NCBI GenBank assembly: GCA_030761205.1
Contig: JAULJL010000028.1
Span: 17,659,001 to 17,723,000 of the forward strand
From: Fremontodendron californicum
Lineage: Eukaryota > Streptophyta > Magnoliopsida > Malvales > Malvaceae
Length of the DNA stretch: 64,000 nt
Direction: 5' to 3'
How positions within the stretch are numbered: position 1 is the stretch's first letter; every line of letters begins with the position of its first letter. The position numbers and the translations under genes were made by a program. Of the stretch, positions 1-12,675 are shown in pieces. A model generated the notes under the pieces. The model worked only from the letters and a program-made list of their open reading frames with translations, did not search any database and was not told the DNA's origin.

Positions 1-190
1 GGTATCAAATGGGCATAGCCTCTCACCAAACCATAATCACTTGGTCTTGCCAAGATCATGAAGCCTTTCCATCTCATCAAAATAGAAAATAAACTATGTA
101 AAACAGAAAATAAGGTAAGCTTCATGGATGGTGTCAAATGGGCATAGCCTCTCAACAAACCATATTCACTTGGTCTAGCCAAGATCATGT
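1..190 (-). repeat. Direct duplication of about 127 bp inside the LTR
   Basis: Two copies of a block containing, on the plus strand, GGGCATAGCCTCTCA and CACTTGGTCTTGCCAAGATC lie about 127 bp apart. The pair also occurs at 26,030-26,225 (B 5' LTR) and, inverted, at 57,040-57,240 (D LTR). One copy survives at 40,205-40,270. The duplication therefore predates the split of these elements. Confidence 0.75.
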
Positions 191-2497
191 AGCCATTTCA
201 ACCTTTTTTGCTTCATATTTGGTAAAAATCAGAACCTTAGAATACTTTAAAAAACTTGTATAAATCATTTTTTCACAACAACATGCAAGGAAGAAAGAAA
301 GAAAAGAAAAAAATAAGGCAGAAAAATGAGCCATTCGGCCATGGCATGAAACTCCAAGAAAAAATTGTTTCCACCATTTTAAAGAAGAAGAAGAAGATGA
401 AAACATGAATAAACATTAAAAGAACTTTATTTCTAAGAAAAATGTTGTAGGAAAACATGATAGAAAAATGAAGAAAACATCATGAAAATGAATAAGAAAT
501 CTAGGCTAGAACTTGGTAGAGATGACTACCTTCAAACTCTCTAATGAAATTTTTTTTCTTTCTTTCAAAACCTTTTTTCTTTCCAAATTAGCTACTATTT
601 TTCAGCCAAAAAACCTCTGAAAAAATGAAACTCCCCCTCTCCCTTTAGCCTTGGCCGAATTCACCCTTAACCATTGGATGAGAATTGCACCTTTTCTCCT
701 CCAATCTTGCCCCTTTAGATGTAGATATTTTGATGACAACATAAAAATGTCATCTTGCCAAATGATTCCAGCCCTTAAGATGTGTACTCAGCTCTTGGAT
801 TAACCTTATCCATTAGATTCAAAAGAGGACCAATCCCATGCACTCACTTGCTTGCCCCTCTTCAATGCTTACCCTTAGATGAGCTGTGCTCTTCCATTCT
901 TGGTCATTGGATGAAGCCAACATAAAATTGATATCTTGTAGATTAAATCCAGCCCTCAACATGTGTAGCCATTGGATGAAAAGGGATAATCCCATGCACT
1001 CCCTTTCTCAACCGAATTGATGCTCAGCCCTGGATGAATTGTGCTTGTCTTTTTCCTTCCATTCTTGGCCATTAGATGAGCATTCTTTTATGAAAAATAA
1101 AAATGTCATTTTGACATTTAAACTTGGCCATTGGATGGTGCATTCAACTTTCCTACAAGGGACCGAAGCCGTTGGATGAAGGGGGGACCATTTGTAAGGT
1201 GTTAGTTACAGCATGTGGCATGATAGTGACTAGGGAATTAAATTGCTTAAGCTTCCTTCTTCTCCTCTATGTTGGCTGACCAAAGGAAGAAAAACCCCAG
1301 CAATTTCTTCGTCTATCATATTTTCCTCAATTACCAATTTGCCCTTTTTGGTTTTCTTGGTGAAATAACCTTTTTGCCCCCCGAACTTAAATAAATAGCA
1401 AACGGACTCCAAATTCGAATTTTATTTTTTCAATACTTTCAAAATAATAAAAAAATGAATTCTAGAAGTTTTCAAAATTTTCCGAGTCCATTTGCTATTT
1501 ATTTCAGATTTATTTCCGAAATTACCCCTTTTATGCACCCGAACTTTACCATTTTTAAACGAGCTTCGGATCCAGATTTTTGTTCACCAATCTCTTCCAA
1601 ATAATTTCAAAATGTGATCTGGAAGTTTTTATAATTTTTGGAGCTCATTTGCTATTTTTTCGGGATTTATCTGCTTGAATTACTACATAGGGGACCCGGA
1701 TTTGGCCATTTTGCAAACGAACTCCGAATCAAGATTTTCTTTCGCCAATATCTTCCAAATAATTTAAAAATGAGTTTTGCAAATTTTCAGAATTTTTGGA
1801 GTTCATTTGCTATTTTTCCCATATTTTCCAATTTTGCCTTTTTGCCTCCGAAACTCGGTTTTGCTCAAAACAAGTTCGATTTTCAGATTTTCTTCAAATT
1901 GAGCCTTGGGCTATCCTTGTTTAATCATTTCTCATCAATTAAAGGCTTTAGATCTTTCGAATTGGGCCATTTCTGCAATGTTTCCAAATTTCACCGAAAT
2001 CCACCAAAAAACCCTAATCCTCGGTTTTCTTCCGAATTGACTTTTTTATCAGTTATTCTTCCAAATGGCTTCTCCATTACCCATAGTTAGTGCTTATCTT
2101 TCATTTGAGACCTTCAATTCCGACCAATTTGATTGTTTAAGCACTTTTCCCCAAATTTCTCGAATTAGGGTTTTCTTTCTACTGAATCTCATAACCCAAC
2201 TTTCGAACTCCATATTTTTCAATGTAGACCTCGGATTATCAAAATTCTTTCACCGTTTTTCAATCGAACCTCAAATCTTGATTTTGAAAGCGGGTTGACT
2301 TTTTTAGTAGTTGACTTTTTCTGGGTTGACTTTTTTCGAGGTTGACTTTTTTGAGTTTGGCTTTTTCTGTCTGCTTTCTTAGACTAAGCCTCGGAGTACC
2401 ACCTGCAGGAGGAGAAAAACCTTTTAGCATTTAGAAACATCAATTTGGGAAGAAAACATACCTGATTTAGGGGTCCGGACAAAATTAGGTGTCTACA
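1..2497 (-). repeat. Element B 3' LTR, outer part (partial)
   Basis: This segment is nearly collinear with 26,030-28,544 of the 5' LTR and is a diverged inverted match to 54,800-57,060 of element D. Its minus-strand start, TGTAGACACC, is at 2,497, next to the polypurine tract. It contains the LTR's purine- and pyrimidine-rich blocks and, at 1-190, two copies of a roughly 127 bp direct repeat. Short open frames here are low-complexity chance ORFs; no gene is supported. Confidence 0.85.
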
Positions 2498-2510
2498 GCT
2501 GCCCCTCTTT
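2498..2510 (-). other. Polypurine tract of element B (plus-strand DNA priming site)
   Basis: On the minus strand AAAGAGGGGCAGC sits directly before the LTR start TGTAGACACC. That is the expected position and composition for the primer of second-strand synthesis. It fixes element orientation and the inner edge of the 3' LTR at 2,497/2,498. Confidence 0.75.
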
Positions 2511-2805
2511 GGCTATTGCTGAGAATCAAGAATCAAGCAAAGATAAACAAATACTAATTTTGTACGGTTAGTGAAATTCCATGTGAAGGAAAGGGAAATG
2601 GGTTTTCTTTTTCATTTCTTCTTTTTTTTTTCTTTTTTTTTGTTGAAAAAGCTGTAAAATGAAGATTTTGTCCTTAAATTGAGTTCCCTGACTAATCAAG
2701 GCTCGACCCACCTTAAGGAAACGAGTTCGATTTGCAAGAGAAGAAATGACCTCGACGATGGTCTCGGGGTCTTAACCTGTCTTGTTCTCAGCTGTGTTTA
2801 AAATT

Positions 2806-2990
2806 CTGGATATCTCCTCCAGAAGCTTCGGCTATTACCACCAAAGTCTTACTCACTTTTAAAACTGTAAAACTCTGAATACCTCTACCCGAAGCTTTGG
2901 CTATCACCACCAAAGACTTTCTACCTTTTCAAAAGATTTTAAAACTCTGGATATCTCCACAGAGGCTTCGGTTATCATCACCAAAGACTT

Positions 2991-3028
<38 letters not shown>

Positions 3029-3870
3029 ATAAAACACTGGATATCTCCTCAGGGGCTTCGCCCATCACTATCAAAGACTTTCTCCCTTTTCAAAACTTTG
3101 GATATCTCCACAGAGGTTTCGGCTATCACTACCAAAGACTTTCTCCCTTTTCAGAAAAAAAAAATTAAACTCTGGATATCTCCACAGAGGCTTTGGTTTT
3201 CACCACCAAAGACTTTTTCTTTTTTTTTTTTTAAACTATAAAACCCTGGATATCTCCATAGAGGCTTCGATTATCACTACCAAGACTTTCTCTCTTTTCA
3301 AAAATTTTTTAAAACTCTGGATATTGGTTCTTGAAAACATGTTGAAGATTATACCTGAAAGCTTTGAGAAGGGATGCAAATGCTTCTTGGTGCAGATGCA
3401 GATGTTAAATAAGATGCAAATGTCTTTGATGCCAAGGTAAATGACTTGATTTGATGTGAATGTTTCTTGATGCAGATATTGAATAAAATTCTGGGTATCT
3501 CCTCCAGAAGCTTCGGCTATCACCACCAAAGACTTGTTCATTTTTAAAACTGCAAAACTCTAGGTAACTCATCCAGAAGAAGATTTCTCATTGTTCAAAA
3601 ACCCTGGATATCTCCACCAGAGGCTTCAGCTATCACAACCGAAGACTTGTTCACTTTTAAAATTTGTAAAATTCTGGAAATCCCCTCTAGAAGCTTTGGC
3701 TATCACCACCAAAGGTTTGCACATTGTAAAATTATGGGTAACTCCTCTAAACGCTGTCGCTATCACCACCAAAGTCTTTCTAATTTTTTAAAAAATTGTA
3801 AAATTCTAGGTATCTCCTCCAGAAGGTTCAGTTATCACCATCGAAGACTTGCCCATTTTAAAAATTGTGT
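2806..3870 (-). repeat. 3' UTR minisatellite of element B, units of about 70 bp
   Basis: A core read on the plus strand as CTGGATATCTCC then AGAGGCTTCGGCTATCACCA and CCAAAGACTTT recurs about a dozen times, separated by T-rich or A-rich linkers of varying length (one T run near 2,990-3,023 exceeds 30 bases). Units are degenerate, and one stretch near 3,330-3,480 is replaced by GATGCAAATG-type repeats. Tandem arrays in the variable 3' UTR are known for Ogre elements. No protein is credible here. Confidence 0.8.
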
Positions 3871-3889
3871 TGAAAATTATACCCAAAAG

Positions 3890-4320
3890 CTTTGAGAGAG
3901 GATGCAGATGCAAATGTCTTTAACAAGATGCTCATGCTTCATGGTGCAAATGTAAATGGCTTGGATTGATGTAAATGTTTCTTGGTGCAAATGCAAATGG
4001 CTTGGATTGATTCATATGCTTGCAGATGCAGATATTGAATATGATGCAGATGCTCCTACTAATCGTGTTCATTTAAGTGGTCTATGAATGGTGTAACTGC
4101 AATTACCACATAATAATGAAAATGCAATGATTCTAGAAATGATGCAATTGCTTGAAATGATGCGAATGCAAATATCTATGAAGGATGTACTTGTAAAGGT
4201 AGAATGCAGATGCTCATGAAATATTGCCAATGCAAATACCCATGAATGATGCAAATGCTTGTCAACACTGTGCAGATGCAAAAGCTTAATAAAGAGATAA
4301 GTGCTCATGAGTGATGCAAA
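3890..4320 (-). repeat. Degenerate GATGCAAATG-type short tandem repeat
   Basis: Variants of GATGCAAATG, GATGCAGATG and GGCTTGGATTGAT recur every 10-40 bp, with similar copies embedded in the neighbouring minisatellite around 3,360-3,480. This is the second repeat family of the element's 3' untranslated region. No coding signal. Confidence 0.6.
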
Positions 4321-6716
4321 TGCCCCCGATCATTTTTCTAGACTTTGGCTTAGCCTTTCAAATTCATTTTTCCTCTTCCAAATAGAGTATATCTTCAATT
4401 CCTTTTTTCAATCTTTGGCTATACTCTTTGCCCCAATAGTTTTTAAACTTTTATTGACAGAGGTCTGAAACAAGTTCTATTTCTTCTTCTCATATCTGGA
4501 AGTCAAGACCTACCCTAGTATTTCTATGTCTTTGGGTTTGAAAAACCATTGTCTCATGTCAACATAAAAAATGGGTATTTCAAAAAAATATCTTTATTTG
4601 TTTTCTCATTTTGAAAACCTCTGAACAAAAATATTAACCCCACCGTGTGTGATGTACAAATCTTTTGAAGACTGATGATCACTGTTAAAACTTCTCCAAT
4701 TGTCAATCTGGTTTTTTTTTTTTTTAAAAAAAAAAACTGGGATTGGCAAGGCTTGGTATAACAAGATTCTGGTTTTTCCAGAAAAACTTCATAGCAAAAA
4801 TGTATGCCCCTTCTAGGCTCACAGATGGAACAGGTTTTATAAATCATGAATTCATTGAGAACCAAACAAATTCAACATTCTTTTAGTTTCCATATCAAGG
4901 CATTTTGACAAGCGTCAAGATTGGCCGGGATGTTTAGACCGGAAAGTTTAATCTTGGAGAAAAAAAGTTTCAATTTTTGAAGACATTCCTCCGAATGAGA
5001 GTTGTCAATTTGAGAGGTTCAGGAATTCCTAGATATTCCTCGATGACCACTTTTTAAGATGACCTTCTCTTTTGTGGTATTGGTACTAACATAAATGGCA
5101 TCGAAAATTCCCATTTTACTCTAGACCGCCCATTTTTGGGTTTTCGCCCTAGAGTCCCATTCTTTCCATTTTTTTATTTTTTCATTTTTTTCATTGTTTT
5201 ACCATGCACTTGAGAATTCTAAATTCTTCCTTAGTGAAATGATAATTTGACGAGATGGGATAAAACCTAAGGAAAAACCCTTCAAATTAAATATTCATGT
5301 TTGATCAAAATGGACTTTTAAAGCACGTAATGTAGGCCACAGTTCAGGGTTCAAAAAGAAAGGATAAATAGGCCCAAAATATGTGTTTGAGGGTAATCAG
5401 ATCAAGAGTCATTCCTTGAGGAGGATTTTCTTTGAAGCATTTGTCCCTTTTTGGACTTTTCATTCCTTTTGACTTCGCTTTTTTCCTTTTTTGCTTTCGG
5501 CTTTCATTTGCGATACTTCTTCACACACTTTTTTTTTTGTGTTTTTCTTTTGTTTTTCTTGGCTTTCATTTCGCCATCTTTTCTTTTTTCTTTTTCTTTG
5601 ACAGAGTGAGTCCATATTTATTCGGGCCTCAATTTGCTTTGTATCTATCTTTGAGCTAGGACTCATTTTTCCGTGATCTTTGGGAAGATCTTTCCTCGCA
5701 TTTGCCCGCCAGTGTAGAGGGTGATCCTTGATCAGGATTCAAAGAAGAAAGAATTCTTTTGGCTCAAAAGGGTGACTATGAAATCATATCAAGCATGAAT
5801 ATTCTCATTGAAAAACGATCCCAGGGGGAATAGATAATCAAAATTTCATTTTGCACTTTGGATACATTCGAATTCTCATATGTATGATATCACAAATTTT
5901 TTATTTTTTATTTTCTTTCGCATGCCCCAATGATTCATGCGTTAGTCCATCCTTTTTCACCATATAACCATCATTTCAACATATGATGCCCCAATTGATT
6001 AACCATGAGAATTTGTATCAACGAGGAACATAGCAAGTCTATGTCTATTTTGAAAAGATTGAGTTTCAAATATGAGTTCTTTGAAAGGACAAGGAAAATA
6101 CGACCCAAAAACGAGTTTTATCTGGGACATGAGATAATCTAGTTTAATCATTGTGCCCTAGGGTGTCAATCATGAAGTGATGTTTGGGTAATAAGTGTTT
6201 TGTGGTTATTGGTAAAGGTCATGAATGGTTTTGGCACAACCTTGACACATACCAAATTACCAAAATCTAGATTCTTGAAAAAATGTCTCATTTGTTTCAA
6301 TTTCAAGGAATTCAAAAAAATTTCAAAAAGTTTGTTCCTTTGTTCATGGCCTAGACTAGGATTTACATCTTTGCTTATTCTACAATGACAATGGTTTATG
6401 AAGTTTAATCAATCATATTCCTTGAAGCATTAGGTCTTTCAAGTGATCTTATTTCAAGGGATTTAGGCCTAGGAAAACCTACAAGAGAGGGGAGAGGGTA
6501 TAGGGTCATTTGTAACAATGATCATCAATATTCTCGAGACTATCCATTATTAAGACTTCCTTAATGCTTGTTTTTGCAATCTCAAATTATTGTTAAAACA
6601 ACAAACACAAAGCATTTAAAATTCAAAATTCATTTAATTCATGTAGATGTCAACATGAGACAAGTGTTTTCATCATCACAGTGTATAGAACTACATGCGT
6701 CAAAAACCTAATATGA
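4321..6716 (-). other. Non-coding 3' region of element B where pol is absent
   Basis: About 2.4 kb lies between the end of gag2 and the repeats. All open frames on both strands are short and low-complexity (T-rich near 5,430-5,660). No protease DNGS/DTGS, RT YVDD, RNase H or integrase motif was seen. In autonomous relatives this position after gag holds protease and pol. Their absence looks like a deletion or replacement rather than point decay, because no pol-like remnant can be read in any frame. Confidence 0.6.
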
Positions 6717-8171
6717 TTATGCACCATCTTTCTTATGACACTTGGCTTTCCCATCTTCAAAACTTATTGAACCAGCCTTGATGAGATCCCTGACCTTGTA
6801 CTTCAAAGCGGGGCAGTTCTTTGTTGAGTGACCTTGATTGCTAGAATGATAACAACAACACTCATTAGTATCATACCAGCTCGGATAAGGGGGCTTCAGA
6901 GGCTCTAACTGTATGGGTGTCACAAGGTGATTCTGGATGAGTTGAGGTAGTAGCTCCTGTATGTCACAGGAATCGGGTCAACCTGATTTCTTTTTCGCTT
7001 TTTATGCCCCTTTCGATTATTCACAAAGGTGTTCGATAGATAGACAGATGTAAATTCTGGTGTAGTTGCAGTCATTGGTTGGTAGGGATAAGAACCTTGA
7101 GAGACATTGTTCAGGGTAGAGTAAAATGGCTGATACGAGGAGAATTGGGGAGGTGGGGCAAAGCCTTCCGCGACTTGGGTATTTTCCTTTTTCTTTTCAG
7201 ATGCCCCCTTTCTCTTGGTATTGGATGTTCTTTCTCCTTCAATTTTCCCATCCTTGATAGCATTCTCAATCATCTCCCCTGAAATTACCATGTCCAAAAA
7301 ATTCTTCGTGTTCTTGCCGACAAGTATATCATAGTACGGGGCCTGCAGTGTATTCACAAAAATGATAGTGGTTTCCTTCTGAGTTAATGACAGTTGTACT
7401 TGGGCGGCCAGGCTCATCCACCGTTGCGCATATTCTTTGAAGCTCTTAGTAACTTTTTTTCATATTTTGCAAGGCTAGACGGTCAGGTGCCATGTCTATC
7501 ATATGCTTGTACTGGTTTAGAAAAACCCTAGCCAGGTCATTCCAAGAGCGAATTTGATCCTTGCTCAACTGACTATACCACCTAATTGCGGACCCGCTGA
7601 GGCTATCCTGAAAGTAGTGAATTAAAAGCTTATCATTATCTATATGACTTGCCATCTTCCGGCAGAACATAGTGATGTGGACTGACGGGTCGATCGTCCC
7701 GTCATATTTCACAAAGTCAGGGATCTTGAACTTAGGAGGAATGACTAAATCGAGGACCAAACATCATTCTTTCGCATCTAAACTTCCAAATACATCTGTA
7801 CTTTCTACTGCCCAGAGCCTTTCATCTAACAACTAATATTTCCCTTGGGAATCTGCCAACTCAACCTCATTTACTGCGACCATTTTCAACTTTGTCTATT
7901 CAGTTGGATCATCTGAGTTTAGGACATTGATGGGGTTAACTGTGTTCTGGGCATCAATCATTACGACCTCATTCTGACCCTTTTGTGCCTCTAACCCTTT
8001 CTTGTCGACAAAGTTTTCAGTGCATTCTTTTCCCTTGATTACGGCGGACATCAGCTCCATCAATTTAGTAATCTGATCCTTATATTTTGCTTGAGACTTT
8101 GCTAGCTGTTCTCGCAATTCTTTCTGTTCCCTTTCCATTTTTTCCATTCGGGCAACTTGTTCATCCTCCAT
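6717..8171 (-). pseudogene. gag2 of element B: canonical Tat-type Gag, multiply disrupted
   Basis: Minus-strand order: N-terminal coiled-coil part (8,171-7,896), a linker with stop codons, capsid core (7,760-7,446, around PPKFKIPDF and FQDSLSGSAIRWYSQL), C-terminal capsid (from 7,417, around TLQAPYYDILVG and DMVISGEMIE), then a zinc-knuckle part (6,923-6,717) of form C-X2-H-X5-H-X4-C. The known role is to form the virus-like particle and package element RNA. It is broken by stops between 7,760 and 7,896, a frameshift in an A run near 7,450 and another near 6,960. The start is ATG at 8,171, matching ATG at 63,690 in element D. It ends without the protease domain that follows gag in element C. 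Confidence 0.85.
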
Positions 8172-8297
8172 AGCACTAGCCTGTATTAAAAGGGAACTCA
8201 GTACTTCTTATACCTCTGATTTGAAATGGAAGTTCTTTCAAATACTCCTAAAGCCAAGCCAACTTCTGTTTTATTTCCCCCAAATGTATGTCATGAT

Positions 8298-9720
8298 TGA
8301 TGCACCCAAAAGAGTGTATCTTATTTAACCTTGCACATAAAAAGAATCAATTGTAAAGTATAGTGATTAGCAAGGGTCGAGTCCTTAGGGATTGTGTTTT
8401 AGTTTATAAGTTAATAGTTTATCATTTAAAAACAAGTACACAAAAGTAAAGGGGATTTTGAAATCAGATTTAAACTAAAGTTAACAATAAGAATGAGAAA
8501 ACAAGTAATTAAGAAGAATCAAATATGAAAAATATGGTTAAGGTTTCATTCTCCACCACTAGACATCATTAAGAATCAATTTCATATCTGCCAACATTAA
8601 TTAGCTATCAAAGTTAACAACCGTAGATAACAACAAGCTCTGTTACCCCAATCTTTCCTTAGTTTATCGTTAAATAGAACAAGCTCTCTATTTAATCTCT
8701 AACTATCAAACAACCTAGAATAAGCTCTCTAAGTTCAATTAATAGCAGCTTTATGATGAGAAAGATAGGTTGATCTAAGCAACAAACACATAAGCTCGGA
8801 TTGTTCAACTTAGGTTATGTTCCACTTTGCAATTATTGAAAACTTGACCATAATCATTAATCACAAATTGCTACTTATGAATAGGAAATGAAGACAATTA
8901 CACGGATCAAGACTCCTAAACTAGCATTAGACAATTATCAAGATTTATCTAGTTGGCCACCTAAACAAATCAAAACATCATCATTAACAATTTTAATGGA
9001 AGAACATAAGCAACTTTGATAGAAAACAATGATAGATAGATTCTAAAAATTAATTACATAACATGTCTAGGGCTTTGAAATCACCCTTAACCAAAGAAGT
9101 TTAGCCTAACATAAGCATGGATAATATATACATAAAACTAAAAAGAAAATAAAAGAATGGAGAAGAAGAATAATGATGATCTTTGAGTCTCCTCAAAAGA
9201 TGTCTAGTTTGTGGCTCAAAAGATGGTATTTATAGAGCTTTAAAACCCTAAGAATAAGTCCTTGCCGCACAAGTAAGCCTGGAGGTGCAAAAATCGCCTT
9301 ATTTTCAGATTTGCGATTAGGGTTTTTCTAGCCGCAGGGTTCTTTAGGGAGATCTTCTAGCGCCATTTTGAATGCCCATTTCTTATCCGATTTGCGCCCA
9401 TAATATATCGTTGGAAAGATAATCAAGTCAACTTCAAAAGTTGAATCTAACATAATGTTTTCATTACAACAAGCTCCAGAGGTCAAATCTGCCAGATTGC
9501 TTTTCAACTAGAAATTGATATTTTTGACTCCCAAGTCTTTTTTCATCTTGTGATTATGATTTTTTAAGCTCTTTACCATCATTATTGACATCTTTTGACT
9601 TCATTCTCCTTATTGTACCTAAAATTCAAAAACATAATATAAGTAACAAGATAAAGATCGAAAACATAACAAAAACTAAAGGTAGAAAGGCATAAAATGT
9701 ATATTTTATGAGCTTATCAA
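8298..9720 (-). repeat. Element 1 3' LTR (1,423 bp)
   Basis: This near-identical partner of 12,676-14,137 starts TGATGCACCC and ends GAGCTTATCA on the plus strand. It sits next to the polypurine tract at 9,721-9,735. Only scattered substitutions and small indels separate the two copies by eye, suggesting a fairly young insertion. No gene is seen inside. Confidence 0.92.
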
Positions 9721-9735
9721 ATACCCCCACACTTA
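9721..9735 (-). other. Polypurine tract of element 1
   Basis: Minus-strand AAGTGTGGGGGTATT directly abuts the 3' LTR, as is typical of Athila elements. Two further tracts with the same AAGTGTGGGGG core lie upstream at 10,601-10,616 and 11,267-11,282. Confidence 0.8.
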
Positions 9736-11441
9736 GCTTGCTAGTCCTCGTGCAAAACAAAATAAAAATAAAATAAGAAAATCTAATCTAATCCAATTTC
9801 GTAAGAAATCACGGTGGCACTTAGCATGTGACACAAGCCTTTAAACCCCTAGGTGTCCCTAGTGGACGAGTTTAGTCTCGTGAGGGTTTACTAGGACGAT
9901 ACCCACAAACATTGAAGACATAAGAAAAACTAAAAATAATAATAATAATAATTACAACTAATCCTTCCAAAATAAATTAGAGATAATCATTGGACAAGTT
10001 TTATAAACTAATCAATAGCTTAAAGAAATTCACAAAAAATCTTGCTTGAATTTAAATAGTTTGAGTTAAGCCAATATTAACTTAACATATTTCAATCAAA
10101 ATAGTGCATATTCAAACTTAATCTCAACTTCTCACATGGGATACTCTCCTGATTTTCACTCTTTAAAGTAGTGGTAAAGTGTTTACACTCAATCAATCTC
10201 ATGAAAACACTTCTACCATATGCTTGCTTGTCCACCTATTCTCCACTATTTAGATTATACAACTTCATAAATCGAGAGGTCTTTATTCAAGGTTGTAATG
10301 GGGCCAAAGGGTTATAATATGGTTAAAGAACAAAAGGATAAAGATATCACAAAGGTTCCAAAGAGTTCATAGAGTTTAGAGACATAATAAGATCATACAA
10401 ATAAAACTTCTCAAAACTTTTATAAAGCACATAATAACATAGGCTAAATATTCATGTTGAGCCTTTGCTTCATTCTAACCAACTTTGTAACATCTTTTTC
10501 TTTACTTTAACTAGAAGTTCAAGAGATGATTTTTTTTTTCAATATGGGAATGTATTTGACAATGATCCCTTTCTTTTTCTCTTGACTTTTTTCTTTTCTT
10601 TTCTTCCCCCACACTTATCTTTTGTTTCCAACCCAAATTTTCAACTAAAAATATCCCTTGTTTTTTGCAATATGTCTCAAAATATATAATCCATCTTTAG
10701 AACAAGGGTAAGGATATAAGTATATTTAGGCTAGGTGTAAGTTGTGGTTACCAATAAAATAGCATATTTAATGTAGGCTCAAATTGTCTCACTAGTGGGG
10801 ATGTTCTCTTGGAACATTAATAATGGATGGTTGTTTGGCTCTGGTTATATTCCTAATGCATCTATCATATTCATGTTATCACATGTATCAATATAGTCTC
10901 AAACGGTTTAAAGCAAGTTCTAGAGAATCATGTAATCATAAGAGCACTCAAGAAAGAAATTAGATTGATATGTATAATGCATCAATCATATAGGCTCAAA
11001 AACTCACAAGGATGATTATACAAGTCAATATCAAGTCTAAACATGCTTCTTTCTCAATCAACATATCATATCAACATTGGCTCATAAAAATTAGTATCAA
11101 GCTTAATTCTCATGAAAATCTTCTCACTAATAACCAGTTTAGACCTATGCAATTCATATCTCATCATTGTATTAAAAAGGAACCAAAACACACTAAAAAT
11201 AATAATAATAATAATATTAAAGACTCATAAAAAAAATAATAGACAAAAATAAAAGAAATCCTAAATCCTTCCCCCCACACTTAATTCTTACATTGTCCTC
11301 AATGTAATGCTATTAACCCAAATGAAAGAATCATGTGTAAGAGAAAAGAACTAATAACATAAGAATAAGAATAACTAAGACTCAAAACAGAACAAAACAA
11401 ACTCATGCAACCTAAATAATCCTAAAATACTAAACAAACAA
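9736..11441 (-). other. Element 1 non-coding 3' region with two extra polypurine tracts
   Basis: About 1.7 kb between the gag remnant and the 3' LTR is AT-rich with no supported reading frame. It holds polypurine tracts on the minus strand at 10,601-10,616 and 11,267-11,282; the latter lies by a motif around ACATTGAGGACAATGT. Element 2 shares most of this region except for a deletion that removes the second of these tracts. Confidence 0.65.
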
Positions 11442-12540
11442 TTAACAAATAAACATAAAAAAATAAAAAAATAAAAAATAAAAGAAAAATAAAAGAAAAA
11501 GAAAAAGGAAAAGAAAGCAAATCTGTTTATGGCAGGTTCGTAATTTCTTTATTAATTGGGCTGTCTTCCCAATTAGTACTTGAGTTAAGTTGTCCAACCT
11601 AACCAACACCCCTTCTTGGCTATTTAGGATTTGCAAGATCACACAAGAAACTTTCGAATTTGTGCGTTTTGTAGGGCGGTTTCTTTGTACAATAATGGAT
11701 GCGTTCTCCATTACAAATATTATTCCATCATCTTTTGTGGTGTATAGCTTGTCAAGGAATGGTGCATATTTTGGTATTTGTTGAATGGCATCCACAAACA
11801 AGCTGTTTAAGGTTTCCGGCATGTGTTGTTCATGTTCCTCCTCCTTGAACTTTGCAAATCTACTAGGAAAAGGTGGAAAAGAAACATTAGAAAAAATTGG
11901 AAGCTTAAACGTTACCTCAGGTGCCGAAGTACTCTTATTTGGATTTGTGGCTTCATTATCCTCAAGAATAGAATCCATCTCTAATTTTGTCTCATCCTCA
12001 TCTTGTTTCTCATTTCTCAAGGTCACAATAGTAGCATTCTCCTTTGGGTTAATCATCGTTTGGGCAGGGAGTTCTTCAGATCTTTGTGCTACCCATCCCA
12101 TCATACTACTAGCCAATTGGCTCATTTGCTTTTCCAAACTCTGGATGCTTGCCCTTGTTTCCTGTTGAAATTGCAAAGTATCAGTAACAAGAGAATAGAC
12201 AAGATCTTCTAAAGAAGTACCTAGGTTTTGAGTCATATGTGATGGCTGAAAAAGATCTGGTTCTTGAGACCATGATTGATTGAAGCTAGATGGATGAGTG
12301 TAATTGGCATAAGGATCTACTTCTTGGAAATTTTTCGAGTAGTCATAATTAGTATGATCCCACCATCCCTCATGGTAAGTGTTTGAGTAATGATCATACG
12401 GTTGGTCTTAGAACCCTTGATGGCCTTGACATCCTCCCATGGCCAATTGTTGAAATGGGGAGGTGAGATTGGCTTGTTGGTTTTCCATGTTCATGTATGC
12501 CACCAACTCTTCAAGTGTTAGATTGCTCAATTCCATCGTT
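11442..12540 (-). pseudogene. Athila-type gag C-terminal remnant in element 1
   Basis: Reading starts at an ATG near 12,540, meets an in-frame stop near 12,411, then is open from 12,236 to 11,442 (264 codons). The open part holds a coiled-coil-like region (around IQSLEKQMSQLASSM), the characteristic PKENATIVTLRNEK segment seen at the gag-protease border of Athila elements, and an acidic linker before PEVTFKLPIF. The last 30 residues are a Phe/Leu run from a low-complexity tract and are not Athila-like. The N-terminal capsid domain and the zinc knuckle still visible in element 2 are absent. It is unlikely to make a working Gag. Confidence 0.75.
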
Positions 12541-12651
12541 TTTTTTTCTTTTCCAAAATTTCATAAGAAAAACCTATTTTTACAACAAAATAAAACTAAT
12601 TAGAACTGAAAATAAGAATAAACCAATAAACTAATAAACTAAATAAAGAAA

Positions 12652-12669
12652 TCCCCGGCAACGGCGCCA
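12652..12669 (-). other. Primer binding site of element 1 (tRNA-Asp type)
   Basis: Minus-strand TGGCGCCGTTGCCGGGGA follows the 5' LTR end after a 6-base gap. This is the conserved Athila/Calypso PBS, reported as complementary to the 3' end of tRNA-Asp. It fixes the element as minus-strand. Confidence 0.88.
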
Positions 12670-12675
12670 AAAACT

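Noticed and set aside
185..458. Ser/Phe-rich small ORFs on the minus strand
   Set aside because: They lie in a low-complexity tract of the Tat-like LTR and are not preserved in the other LTR copies.
2806..3870. Possible CRISPR-like array
   Set aside because: Units are degenerate, linkers vary widely and repeat one another, the setting is a plant retroelement 3' region, and no cas genes are present.
11785..12168. Plus-strand ORF of 127 codons
   Set aside because: It is antisense to the Athila-type gag remnant; the same shadow occurs at 20,797-21,102 in element 2.
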